64,000 bases of DNA, taken from contig OX359190.1 in assembly GCA_947172415.1 (NCBI GenBank), positions 7,378,001-7,442,000 of the forward strand, read 5' to 3'. A model generated the notes under the pieces. The model did not search any database. It was not told where the DNA came from and saw only the letters and a list, made by a program, of their open reading frames with translations. The stretch's first letter is position 1; the number at the start of each line of letters is the position of its first letter. A program made the position numbers and the translations under genes. This stretch comes from Chondrosia reniformis (taxonomy: Eukaryota > Porifera > Demospongiae > Chondrillida > Chondrillidae). This document shows, piece by piece, positions 36,964 to 49,438 of the stretch.

Positions 36964-37769
36964 CACAATTAAAATAAGAGGCAGTATGTCATATACGCAC
37001 CTATTGAAGGAGAAAGGTACTCTGAACAAATGAAATGTGTTATCAAGTGTATCTAGCTGCGTATAACGTCAGAAGCGTCGAGCTACTAGTTTATGGCTAC
37101 AGCTAGTACGTAGTTATAGGAAGAGAAAAAGAATATCGAAGATAAGCTATAGATTTGCAGACAGCAAAGAAATAAGCCATTAATCAGAAACAGATAACAA
37201 TTAGTGATTACTTTAATATATTTGTATGTACACTACAGGCTCTTTAAAGCTTCAGTTATCCAAACACCCTTCGGTGCCGACGCGACTTCCTCTACTACGA
37301 GCACAGGTCAGACTACGGGTTATAGTGGCAACTAGGATGGTATTACCAACCGTCAAATGTACGTTGATAGGGAACCCGGTCGAATTTACTCGGCTGACCA
37401 GAAGAAACGGATTGAACTCGAGTTGGTTTCATATGCGGTAACCGAGTAGGACCTCCGTGAAGGAGAGTTGGTATATTTCTTCGGGAACAGGGAAATCCTA
37501 CCTAGAGGGGCTTGTCCACAGTTTCTAAATAATTATCCCGAACGTACGTGTTAACGTGGATTCCTGCAGGGGAAGAAAACCTCTTCAGAGTACTTCACAG
37601 TCGGGGGTCGTGATCTTACCACTCACACGTATAATTGCACACGTGAGTTATGTCACAACCCGTTAGATGGCAGGAAGTCCCGTTACTTCCGGACACTGTT
37701 TAAACCTTGCATTTCGTAGCCAATGTTTAATTCGTAGTTAACCCTGAACTGACTTTGTGTTCTGCGCGT

Positions 37770-38305
37770 AGTATAAGCTTGTGTATATACAGCCCTCAAT
37801 GTACTTAAAATTCTTGTATTCAGAGTTAATATATGATGAGAGATAGGGCAAATTTTAAGTTGCATCAAAATCTCTAAAACACATTGGACATACTCCATTG
37901 GTGACTGTGAATGCTGACACAAAGTCACAGCTTCATATGTGTCCATTTGATAGAGTTACAGCCCTCAATGTACATTGAATTCTTGTATACAAAGTTAATA
38001 CGTATATGATGAGAGATAGGGCAAATTTTAAGTTGTATCAAAATCTCAAAAACACATTGGACATACTCCATTTGTGACTGTGAATGCTGACACAAAGTCA
38101 CAGCTTCATATGTGTCCATTTGATAGAGATACAGCCCTCAATGCACATTGAATTCTTGTATACAAAGTTAATATATGATGAGAGATAGGGCAAATTTTAA
38201 GTTGCATCAAAATTTCAAAAACACATTGGACATACTCCATAGCTGTCTGTGAATGCTGACACAAAGTCACAGCTTCACATGTATCCATTTGATAGAGTTA
38301 CAGAA
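37770..38305. repeat. ~170-180-bp satellite, block 1 (~3 copies)
   Basis: The unit contains GAGAGATAGGGCAAATTTTA, ACACATTGGACATACTCCAT and TGAATGCTGACACAAAGTCA. Starts are spaced 173 and 169 bp apart, so no reading frame is kept between units. It lies in the gap between the two zinc-finger genes. Confidence 0.85.
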
Positions 38306-38685
38306 CTATAGTTTTATGTACTATTTTGTACTATATAGAGATAATTGCGTAATATCGTATATGGCCGACCGTTGGAAGGTGTATTTAACGAAAAAATTCC
38401 ATACTATATCCGACAATCTAGAAGACTTTCTAAATTTCATTATACATTGGGAAATGCACTGTGTAGCACTTGATTGTTATTGAAGCACTATCTATCCATA
38501 TTTAATATATGGATCTGGTTAAAGTGAAATTTCGTCAATCGACAGCCAACGAAACTCCAAAGAAAAAAAGTTGGACCATACCGAACGCTACCATCCACGA
38601 CGCTCAGAGGCCGGGATCGGTGGTAACGCTCTGTCGAGTTGAGCTTTGGGTGTCACTTGCGTGAGAAGAACCAGTTCTTCTCGAT

Positions 38686-38869
38686 ATGGCCGACTCATAT
38701 GAATCCTTAAAGATATCAGATGCCAATCCCACATTACGTGGAACCCCCCCGAAATCCGGATTATTGGTGAGCACGTCTCTATGGCACCAACCGATTAGGA
38801 GACAGCTTCAGAGTCTAAGCGCTACCAACCCCTATGGGAACCGCAACCACCATAGGGATGTGTCCAGGT
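38686..38869 (+). CDS. Possible first coding exon or relic, unknown product
   Basis: An ATG-started frame (MADSYESLKISDANPTLRG...) runs to a good donor (CCAG|GTAGGC at ~38869), then stops. The local base composition is more GC-rich than the neighbouring satellite. No downstream exon was found with confidence. It could be a 5' exon of a lost gene, part of an inserted element, or chance. It belongs to the segment that splits the satellite into two blocks. Confidence 0.25.
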
Positions 38870-38969
38870 AGGCCTACTATATAAGGTTTTTCGCTTCTAT
38901 TTATATGAAGTTTTGTCCAAAGAAAACAGTTGTGGTTGGGGCTTTTTTTATATATTTCTCGTTATTTCC

Positions 38970-39280
38970 AGATCGGTGAACTGTTCCGAGCAAGTTTAAA
39001 GACATAGGCAGTGTTTGTGGTTCATCTGAAAACTGTGGAAAGCGGAAATAATCCTGTAAGTGTCTTGATGGGCCGAGGAGAACGACTTTTCTGATCCCAA
39101 TTATTTTCGAGAAATCGTCAATTTATTCCACTCTAATTCTAGATCAGTAAATCGTTCCAAGCAATTTTACACACATACGCAGTATTTCCAATACATCTCA
39201 AAACTGTGGCAAATGGGTAAAAGCCTGTATGTGTCTTGGTGGAGGGAGGAGAGCGACTTTTCATGATACAGAAAACTGGA
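38970..39280. repeat. Diverged ~140-bp direct duplication
   Basis: 38970-39105 and 39142-39280 align throughout. They share CCAGATCGGTGAACTGTTCC / CTAGATCAGTAAATCGTTCC starts, an 'AAAACTGTGG(A/C)AA' middle and 'GAGGAGAACGACTTTTC / GAGGAGAGCGACTTTTC' ends. It lies between the satellite blocks. Confidence 0.7.
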
Positions 39281-39504
39281 GATAGTGCGAGGTCCGATAT
39301 TTATCGCCTTGACGATATTAATGTTTATGATCGATATTGCAACTGACCCGGCTGTATGAATTACTCTAAGTCTAATTCCAAACTTAAGTTTTAGCGTATA
39401 TAAATAAATTCTACTTTCTAGATATATTAAATAATGTTTTTTAAGGAAACTGTAGCTTCAAAAATGTTTTAAATTATTCTTTCTATACGTAAATAGCTAT
39501 GTAT

Positions 39505-40312
39505 TGTGAGAGAGAGGGCAAAGATGAACATACATTATAAACTTCAAAAACCTTTTGCAATACATATCTGTGAATGCTGGCATCACGTATTAGTCTCATA
39601 TGTTAGTGTTTGATAGAGTTACTGCAATAAATGTACATTAAATTCTTGTATACAAAGTTAATGTATGATGAGAGATAGGAAAAATTTTCAGATCCATCAA
39701 ATTTAAATACTCATTGGACATACTTTATAGATATCTGTGTATGCTGATATAATGTGTTAGCTTCATATCTTTCCATTTTAAAGAGTTACAGTCCTCAATG
39801 TACATTAAATTCTTGTATACAATGTTAATGTATAGTGAGATATAGGGCGAATTTTTAGTTTAATAGAAATCTCAAAAACACATGGGACATACTCCATAGG
39901 TGACTGTGAATGCTGACACAAAGTCACAGCTTCACATGTATTCATTTGGTAGAGTTACAGCCCTCAATGTACATTAAATTCTTGTATACAAAGTTAATGT
40001 ATGGTGAGAGATAGGGCAAATTTTAGGTTGCATCAAAATTTCAAAAACACATTGGACATACTCTATGGATGTCTATGAATGCTGACAAAAAGTCACAGCT
40101 TCATATCTATAAATTTGATAGGGTTACAGCTCTCAATGTATATACATTAAATTTTGGAATACAAAGTTAATGTATGGTGAGAGATAGGGCAAATTTTAAG
40201 TTGTATCAAAATTTCAAAAACACATTGGACATACTCCATAGGTGTCTGTGAATGCTGACACAAAGTCACAGCTTCACATGTATCCATTTGATAGAGTTAT
40301 ATACCACTTCTT
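39505..40312. repeat. ~170-180-bp satellite, block 2 (~4-5 copies)
   Basis: Same unit as block 1. The first copy (from ~39505) is the most diverged and the last two are closest to block 1. The block is separated from block 1 by about 1.2 kb of unrelated sequence. Confidence 0.85.
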
Positions 40313-40739
40313 TATTTAAAGGTTTTGCTTAATTCTTTTCTGTGATACTCAATGGAAATTTTATTATAAAATGAGATATGCAAATGAATCTCAATATACA
40401 TAAGTTAAAAACATCAAAAATAACAGATGGTAGTGCTTGTAATTAACCATACAGAAGTGACATACTGAAACTTAACAACTATACAAAATATTTATTCTAT
40501 GTTTAGGTATAATACATCATGATACAGCTGATAGCCAGATATGTGTTGCGGTGCGAATGAGGAGTTTCTGGTTAATATTATTTGACTGCCATTGATTATA
40601 ATGTATGTCTATCACCAATGTGTCAATCATATGATAGTTATCTTTAGCTGTAGCTATAGAGGTCAGTTCTTAATACAGCGCTGCTTATATCCTTATGTAA
40701 AACCCTACAACTCTCTTACTAAGACTGACTATACAACTG

Positions 40740-43700
40740 TTACACATGCTCTATGTCCCAAGTCAACTGTGAAGTATTCTCTTTGTCATTCTTACTAGGA
40801 GGATTCTCTTGAGATACTGTTGTAGTAACTGCAGTAGCCTGTGATTCAATACTCCTTGTGATGGTGGTAAGTATTTCCGACAGGTGAGTGACTTTTGTCG
40901 ACTTCCTCTTGGAACGAGATGCTGTAAGCTGTTTTGAGGCAGACGAGGCCTGAGTTGATTGATCATCGTTTTGACTAGAAGTAAAGCAGGTTTGAAGGTG
41001 AGTTACCACTTGACTTGGATAGTGGAAGGCTTCTGAGCACTTTTCACATTTATAAGGTGCATAGTCAGGGTGTTCCTTAGTGTGTGTGATGTAGTCTCTC
41101 ATTTCCTTGAAACCCTTATCACATTCCTGACACTGAAAACTGCTGATTCCAGAATGAATGACCATGTGGATATCTAGACATAGCCTACAATACACAATGA
41201 AGTGAGGAATAATCTTACACACCATTTTCTTACTTGCTACATCTAAGGCCTATAGGGAACTAAACCTAGTGAGAGCTTTGGATGAGGATACAAGAGTTTT
41301 TTCCTCCTTCTCCACTTGGCCAGACAGCTGTTTCTAGGAATTTCGCCCTTCATCAGTGACCCTGGGAATCTTTGTCTTCTTTTTGATCTTTTGTGAGTCC
41401 ATGCGTGTGTAAGGTGTAAGCTAGTTATAAAGTTGCTATATATAAATGTTACTTGATAAGGATGCCCCCGGACCATAGTCACCTTTTTCTTAATTGATGC
41501 AGTACATACAATTTTGAATATATGTATAATTGTATAATTGTATAAAGTTGTATAATTGTATAATGTATAATTTCATTGTGCCAATATTTATGTACCTCTG
41601 TGTGTATGTCTGCTGACAAAGCAAACATGTGAAGTCGTGCTCTTCCACAACGTGGCTGGAGAGGTCATTCAGTGAGGAGTAAGAGTTATCACAATGATCA
41701 CACTTAAACAGCCGAACAGGATCATAATGTGATCCTTCGCAATCATGTGACTTGAAGCTTGATTCTAAAGAAAAGACTTCACTGCAAGACACACATTTAA
41801 AGGAATAACTATCATTTCCTCTTGTTTTTTTAGATGCAGGCCAGCTTCCATTGGTTTCTTCCTCTCCTAACACTTGATTGCTATTGGCTACTGACACTAA
41901 TCTTTCCTGCTGGTAACTATCTGATGGGCTGTCAGTTGGAGGTGGAGTTACTTGCAGTTGCATTTGCTCAGCTCCAAAGTCTTCTAACGTTCTCAAATGG
42001 GATGGTTGATGGTCATTATCTATACCAATCAAAGCACTGCTTGTTGGAGATCTCATTTCAGTCAGTATAGTTTCAGGCCATGGGCTCTCAGTGATTGTAG
42101 GATGGTTAGTCTTCACATGTTTGTACATAGTATCATATCTACATATGTATTTAAAGAGATATGGCTTATTTGTTGCGATCATGATGATATATGAATTTTT
42201 TTGAGCAACAGCAACATTAAATCTTTGGAATAGAATGTTTCCTTTCCTCACTTTTTTCATATTGCTGATGAAGACCTACGGGTTGAAACGTTCTATTATT
42301 CCAAAGATTTAATGTTGCTGTTGTTCAATAAACTTTCATATATCATGTATTTAAAGAGATGCTGATTGACTTGACTTTGGATTCATACGCATATACAGTA
42401 ATTTTACATGTTTGAAGAGTATTTACATACCTAGAAAAGGTCTTGTTACAATGTTTACACGGAACCCTTGGTACTTCAAAATTGTTTGGGTTATCAGTTA
42501 TTGAGGGATGCTGAGACTTCATATGTTGACGCATGGTATCAAATCTACATACATGCACACAAATGTATCAAAGGTAGAGTATGGTACAAATATAATTACA
42601 CTGTCATCAAGGGAATTCATGCTGTTTTTTATTTACAGCTATTAATAAAAGAAGCATTGTTCAATAGTAAAATCTACATACAGTACTTAGCCACTGTTTA
42701 TTGTTTTTCTGGCAACTTTTGTAGAAAGAAAATGGCTGACTGCTTCATGATTTCAAGATTGGTAACTGATACAAATAAAGATTCTTCTTGATATTTCATT
42801 AAAATATTAAGCCTAATAAAATAAAGTTGCCAGAAAAACAATAAACAGTGGCTAAGTACTGTATGTAGATTTTACTATTGAACAATGCTTCTCTTTTTTA
42901 TTAGTTGTAAAAAAACAGGCATGAATTCCCAGGACTTCCCATAAGATGGATGATATAGGTATTGGCGATTAGCCCTCAAAACTGCCAATCCACAAAAAAT
43001 TGATTTCCACCAATATATCTAGCTGCACAGTAATTGAACACTGATAACAAAAGATTACTACATATAAAGAAGTTCGTAAATGATTGCTTAATACTCATAC
43101 TGCTGTATTACCATCAAACTATCAGATTACATTAACTAGGAAAGGACTGATTTTATCATCATCATTATTTAGCAGGGTAGACCAGACAGTGAAAAATAAC
43201 TGATTTTAAGGTAACCCTCATATAAAAAGACATACGTATACTAATACTGTCAAATTATGCAGTCAATAATGTTTAAGTTGATTTAGTAGAGAAATATACA
43301 TAATAATGAGATTTAAACTGTAGTTGGACATATATACACTCATTCACATGTTTTCCAACACTTTTATACCTTGTAAAGGTCTTGCTGCAATGTCTACAAG
43401 GTACCCTTGGCCTATTAGGATCATGGATTTGGATGTGTCTGAAGTGGTCACTTGGTTTATTAAAACTCTTATTGCAGATCTCACAGATGAACTGCATTTT
43501 TTCATCTTGTGTAACTGACTTAGTGCCTCCTAAGTGGTGTTGTAAGGATATTTCAAAAGTACATGAGTGAAGAAAAAGTGTGTAAATATCTAAATATACA
43601 ATTGCAGATACAAACGTATACATGTAAGTGTGATATTCCATAATAATAAAGTGGTACTTACCATTCATGGCATACAAACCTCAGACTACAACGATCATTT

Positions 43701-46229
43701 CAAATGATAATACAGGTCCTTGAAAGGTACGTAGACTGATAGCTAGTACGTAGATGATAGCTAGTACGTAGACTGATAGCTAGTATGTAGACTGATAGCT
43801 AGTACGTAGACTGATAGCTAGTATGTAGACTGATATATAGCCAGTACATAGACTGATAGCTAGTACGTAGACTGATAGCTAGTACGTAGACTGATAGCTA
43901 GTACGTAGACTGATATATAGCTAGTACGTAGACTGATAGCTAGTACATAGACTGATAGCTAGTACGTAGACTGATAGCTAGTACGTAGACTGATAGCTAG
44001 TACATAGGCTGATAGCTAGTATGTAGACTGATAGCTAGTACGTAGACTGATAGCTAGTACGTAGACTGATAGCTAATACGTAGACTGATAGCTAGTATGT
44101 AGACTGATATATAGCTAGTACATAGACTGATAGCTAGTACGTAGACTGATATATAGCTAGTACATAGACTGATAGCTAGTACGTAGACTGATAGCTAGTA
44201 CATAGAATGATAGCTAGTATGTAGACTGATAGCTAGTACATAGAATGATAGCTAGTATGTAGACTGATAGCTAGTACATAGAATGATAGCTAGTACGTAG
44301 ACTGATAGCTAGTACATAGAATGATAGCTAGTACGTAGACTGATAGCTAGTACATAGACTGATAGCTAGTACGTAGACTGATAGCTAGTACATAGAATGA
44401 TAGCTAGTACGTAGACTGATAGCTAGTACATAGAATGATAGCTAGTATGTAGCTTTTCCCACATTAATTAAGATTCATGGGTTGAATATTTTGATAACAT
44501 AAAATGGGACATGAAATCAAATTGATGCCACCCTATCACCATCCAGTCTCCAGTGTCTTAGACCAAAATTCTATAGTTATCCATTCATTTTCCTAGCCTC
44601 CCACACATTCTCTCAACAATCATTAAAAAGTGTCACTAATTATTGAACTTGAATGTATGCATGTATCCCTTTAAAACAAACCTTTTTTGGATTGTTTAGA
44701 TGAGTTCGGTGTAAGACCTGGCCGGTAATTAACATCCCTTATTGCAGTAGCACTAGAGATACAATTATACCTTATATAATTATGTATACAATGTTCTTTA
44801 CATACATCCATGTGTACTTTGAAAATGGCTAAAACAAACATACATAAACTGCGTAATACAAAACATGAATTGGTGTTGTACACTAACTTAATTCAGAAAT
44901 TTAGAAACAAAATCAATAAAAAACAAAAGTTACTGATATACGTATATGGTTAACATGAACATGCGTAAATTAAATTCATGGTACTTAGGAGTACCTTTTT
45001 ATTGTACTATAACTTCAAACCATATACACCAGAAATCTAATTTACAACAATTAAGGGACAGATCTTAAATTAAATCAAAGTGTAAAATTTTGGGAAATGT
45101 TCTAAAAATTTAGAGGTATACACAAACATACGTACGTATCTGTAGGTAGACATGTATACATAAGTGACCGGGGAAGATAAGGAATAGAACGGGCAATGTT
45201 CAGGAGTACAAATTTAAAGTTACTTATCAATTTGTGGTTCAGCTCTTTCACTGGCACTAGAAACATTTAACAAGTGCTCTTTTTCGTCCATTGACTTGTC
45301 AACTACCTGGTCACCTTCCATTTCAACATCCATACTGTTGGAAGATACAGTCAAGACAGATGGTGATTGTTTTTCAGCTTCTATTCTTAACCTCCCAGTT
45401 GGTGTTACTATGAAGAAAGTGATGGTACATGGTAATTCTGTATACATACAAAGTACTGTCTTCAGATACACAGTCAAACTTAAAAATTACTAACAAACTA
45501 AATTTTATATTCACCTAAACTATCTTGCTCAAGCAGTGAAAATACACAAGCAATTGCTGCATCAGCCATGACTACATTTTCCAGCATTGATGTGAGCCCT
45601 TCCTTTAAGTGTTCTACATGCTGCTGTATTTTTGAGAAAGAACAACGGATTTTTCCCTTGTTGTATTTCTTAGGTAAATAATAGGGTGCAGCTGTCATTG
45701 CCGAATGGGCTTGAAACACCTAAAGGTACAAATAGTACATTATGAATCTAAAATGTACATACCTACATATGTATAGATACCTATTTCATACTAGGGTGAG
45801 GCAATTGTCTTGCATACTGAAAACTAGAGGATTTTGTACTCTGCCAATATGGTTTACCAGATAGGATATTTAATGGAAGCTTATTAGTTACACTGGAAAA
45901 ATATGATGCATGCGTAAAAGGTGCAAAAAGCACACGAAAATGCCCACGCACTATAACTGTACTCATATTTCTCCAATTTGAGTGTGCAAAACACAATGTT
46001 TTTTTTTAAATGAACAAGAAAATTACAATACACATGACAAGTAGGTATTTTTTACTTAACATGAATGTTGCTAAGCTTTTAATACAAACATAACGATGAA
46101 CATACTAACTTGGGAAAGGATAGGTGATCCTGCCTTGCAGGCCTCACACAGTGAATCCGTTACCTGCTTACACAGCTGTTGAAATTGTAGAGGACTACAA
46201 AAGGCGTCACTCTCTGCTTCATATTCCAT
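40740..46229 (-). CDS. C2H2 zinc-finger protein B (8 fingers), tandem paralogue of A
   Basis: Eight exons are inferred: 46110-46229, 45515-45719, 45224-45407, 44682-44752, 43370-43529, 42431-42544, 41596-42138 and 40740-41184. The total is 1842 nt, or 613 aa. The N-terminus (AFCSPLQFQQLCKQVTDSL ... GLTSMLENVVMADAAIACV) aligns with gene A, and intron phases match exon for exon (0,1,2,1,2,2). Fingers are CEIC...HIQIH, CRHC...HMKSQH, CKHC...HVKTNH, CVSC...HDC, CDHC...HVVEEH, CLLC...HMVIH, CQEC...HTKEH and CEKC...HLQTC. Exon 42431-42544 is an extra 114-bp phase-2/2 exon that adds one finger relative to A. Exon 44682-44752 is short and lacks the first finger of A. A long Gln/Ser/Pro-rich linker lies before the last four fingers. 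The C-terminus is basic, then Ser/Thr-rich. Function is unknown; a nuclear regulator is inferred. Confidence 0.82.
41258..41405. repeat. Interspersed repeat, family C copy
   Basis: On the reverse strand it reads ...GGGTCACTGATGAAGGGCGA, AACAGCTGTCTGGCC, ATCCAAAGCTCTCACTAGG, as in the copy at 26695-26860. It lies in the intron before the last exon of gene B. Confidence 0.6.
42194..42344. mobile_element. Palindromic repeat, family B (hammerhead-like centre)
   Basis: The arms AACAGCAACATTAAATCTTT / AAAGATTTAATGTTGCTGTT enclose TTGCTGATGAAGACCTACGG followed by GTTGAAACGTTC. A relative with different arms but the same centre lies at 52589-52733. No ORF. Confidence 0.65.
42608..42932. mobile_element. 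Foldback element with ~110-bp arms
   Basis: The left arm (from GGGAATTCATGCTGTTTTTT to ...TTTCTGGCAACTTT) and the right arm (AAAGTTGCCAGAAAAACAAT to ...CAGGCATGAATTCCC) are near-perfect inverses. The arms are ~110 bp and are separated by ~105 bp. It lies in an intron of gene B and is non-coding. Confidence 0.8.
43733..44452. repeat. ~19-20-bp tandem array (about 36 copies)
   Basis: The unit is ACTGATAGCTAGTACGTAG, with a variant ACATAGAATGATAGCTAGT that alternates with it in the second half. Some units have an inserted 'TATA'. It lies in the gene B intron between 43529 and 44682. Confidence 0.92.
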
Positions 46230-49200
46230 ACTGAACTGGTGACTGGGACAATGAAAAAGATTGTACACCTCATACAACAGAAGTACATGTACTAGGAGTG
46301 TTGATGATTTTGATGACAGACTGATCATACATATTCCTTGAAATTGAAAAATTCTTTATTAGTGTTTCTTATTCAACCCGGAGGCCTACATCCAGGGACA
46401 TGCCTGTGGCAGCCCCTTATATTGTTTTCATTTGCGGATGCGTTGTGTGGTTCCAGTGTTGAAATACCAATTAAGCAGAAACACCAACACAAATGGTTGA
46501 GATTCTAGACAGACATCGCAATCTCGCCATAATCTAACAAAGCCCGGTAGAGGGATATGTATAACTTAAATCATAGAGACAGACAGGCAGACCAAGCCCT
46601 ATGTAGGCGAAAAGATTTAGTATTTGCTAATTTCACAACTCGTACAATCGCCTGTAGGAGCTTTTATAGACGGTAAATGAACGGTTTCGTTAAGGCGAAG
46701 GCGTAATTCGGTCGCCTCTATACATCGGACGAAATGGAAACAAAGGAATCTAACATTAAAGGCGCCCGGACGGACTACCGGTGGATGAGGGGGAGGCAGC
46801 GATTTGAAATTGTTACGTAACGAGTCATACTTTGCTCCCGGGCCGTCACTACACAAGAGCCATTATCATAACCTACTGGTTACGAGATGGTTTTGGTTAT
46901 TTAGAGTGACCGGTGAGAAGGGAATATGGCTAATTCAAAATAAAGCCGCATTAACGATCAAATCAGAGAGGGGTACTTCATTACCCAAAGCATCCCGTTA
47001 ATAGGCACTGGCGCCAGATGCTGGCACCTTAATAGCATATACGCATCAAATATAATAGAAGTTACAACAACGTCTACTTCTAGTAACTAAAGCATCTCAG
47101 CAAAATCGCTAAAACATAATGTTAATAAAAATGTAAGATCCTTTCATGTTCAGTGACTTCAATACTCGAGAATAACTAGAACACCACACACTTCGAAAGC
47201 CGCTCTCGTTTCAATTTACAAAGCTATATGATGAAGAGTAAACCAACATGGGACGTACTTTTATATTGAAGTATACTTTCCAAAATCTGGGGCTCGTCCG
47301 CGCTTTGTGTATGTGCCTCGGTACAGGGTTTCTCGTGGCTTCACGTGACCGCATGCTTGCGGGTGTTGTGAACGGAAGGTGCGCGCTCGACCGTTCATGC
47401 AGTCTATGAAAATATGGTGCTCTAAAATAACAATTGAAACGCTCATATTACAATACATGACTAATTTAAGACTATAATTTATGAAAAAGAAAAGAGAAAA
47501 GATGCATTCATTCACTAAATGTTCATATTACATCCATGTGACACATTTGATGAATAGGATTTGACAGCTGGAAATTGTTCGGTATGGATTTTTAACTTTG
47601 TATCCAGTTTGATCTATATAGCCTTATAATGGACCACTTTATCAAATTGACTCAGCCTACATGCAAGGTTTGAGTCTAAGCTTTTCCACTTCAAAAGAAA
47701 GAAACAATGTTTAATTACAATGATGTTTACTCACACACATACGTAGCTAAAAGCATAAAGGAAGACTAACTTACCTCATACTACTTCATTGACTTAACCA
47801 GCATCTGATGGTGTAGAATTCCAATCATCTAAAATTGTACAAAGTGATTACGTATATGTATACATACACTTTCAAGTTATTATTTTTAAATATTTCCAGG
47901 GATACTGATAAAGGGGTGAGAGTTCTCGCTAACTAATACATAACTCCAGTAACCCTTGAGCAAAGAATTCAGTAGCTCAGCATCTATATGTCTTGGTATT
48001 ATCACTTGGATCTAGTTTTGTTGCAATATACAGTATACTGTACAAAGATATATTAGTAATCAATATCGGTGTACAATGGTCAAGTGTCTATACAAGAACC
48101 TTCGTACCAACATATATAGCAGTCACTGAAAAGATACATGCAGGGTAGAAATGTCCACTCTTAATGCTTAATAAAATGCATTTCTATATGCTCAAAAGGT
48201 CAAAAATGATCCATCTAAACATTGAGTCTGATGCAGTTAGAATCTTTCAATATAGGCTATAGGTCAATCACTATCATGTGACTATTAACATTCACAACCC
48301 TCACTTGACACACTAGGTACATATGTAATCTTACACAAGCAAGAATTGGTGTCTAATATTTATATGAAGGAAAACCTTTACTAACTAAATGGTCTGTGCT
48401 GTCATTTTCCACACAATATTATTTTTCATATCTTTTATCAAATTATACTAGTTTTCTCACCGATGATGTCTTTAAATTTCAAGAATCTGTATAAGGGTAT
48501 AAATTAAGAACTGCTAACGACAGTAACAAACAATCCAAAGAGACAATGCATATACTTATAGCTAAATGTTGTATGTCTCAAATTACCGAAATTGTTACAA
48601 AAAAACAAATGCATCACAATTACTTGTCCAATAAAGAGCAAAGTGAGTCAGATTAACACAGTATTAAAGTACACTGGTTACCATGAATGCTAAATCAACA
48701 GATTAAAACAATGCTACGACTAACTTTTTAACAGTTTCTGGTATAGGGAGGTATGCAATGTCTGGCAACAATCTTTCATAAACACATGTTGTGATCACTG
48801 AGCGAGATAAATCCTTTAGAGATGATACAGATGAACCTACAATAATGATTAATAATAAATTAGACTATAAAGTCTTTAATAGCTAATGCACTCGCTGCAT
48901 AGAGGGGGCAGGGGGACACCCCCTACCCCCACTAGACTTTTAGGAACTCCCTAAACTGCTTTGACACCCTCATACTATTATCCCCCCCCCCTAATTTTTG
49001 AGTTTTCATTTTGCCCCCTCTGGCCCCAAGTTCTGCATACAGCCCTGAATGAGGCATGTACATACGTACACAGACTCTGGACAACATCTGCCATGTATTT
49101 TATGGTAAGAAATTGTATGTATGTGTATAGCATTGCAAAAAGGTGGGAAAAAGCAGCAAGGAAGAGTGGTTATTCCCTTCGTAGACTTCCAGTCAATATT

Positions 49201-49438
49201 TAGTAAACAACATATACACTCCATTTCAGCACAGCTAGCTGAGCTGACTTCATATTTTCTTTCAAAGTAAAAGGTAGTACAGACTAGCCTTATGCAAGCC
49301 TATGCCATGATACTGACGGTACTGTATATTTTAAGACTACTGACATTCGATTCCAAATAAGTAAAGGAGCCTAAAACTTTAGTTAGTCTCTGTGATGAAA
49401 TTTGCCAGTTTTGAAAGTGCATTTTCTGCAAGTTAGTG
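46230..49438. other. Long intergenic region with GC-richer island and repeats
   Basis: 46640-47420 is richer in GC and CpG than its surroundings (for example CGCCCGGACGGACTACCGG), as a promoter or an inserted element could be. A family A-like relic lies near 48180-48260. At 48900-49020 runs of G and C (GAGGGGGCAGGGGGACACCC, ten C in a row near 48983) are mirrored as GCCCCCTCTGG, suggesting a small GC-rich foldback. No gene was recognised. Confidence 0.45.

Noticed and set aside
37683..38288. Three similar minus-strand ORFs (MDTYEAVTLCQHSQ...) in the satellite
   Set aside because: They are frames through satellite units. Spacings of 173 and 169 bp are not multiples of three, and the frames do not continue.
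41258..41405. Family C repeat (CTGATGAAGGGCGAAA) as another hammerhead
   Set aside because: No helix II can form between CTGATGA and GAAA, so only the core words match.
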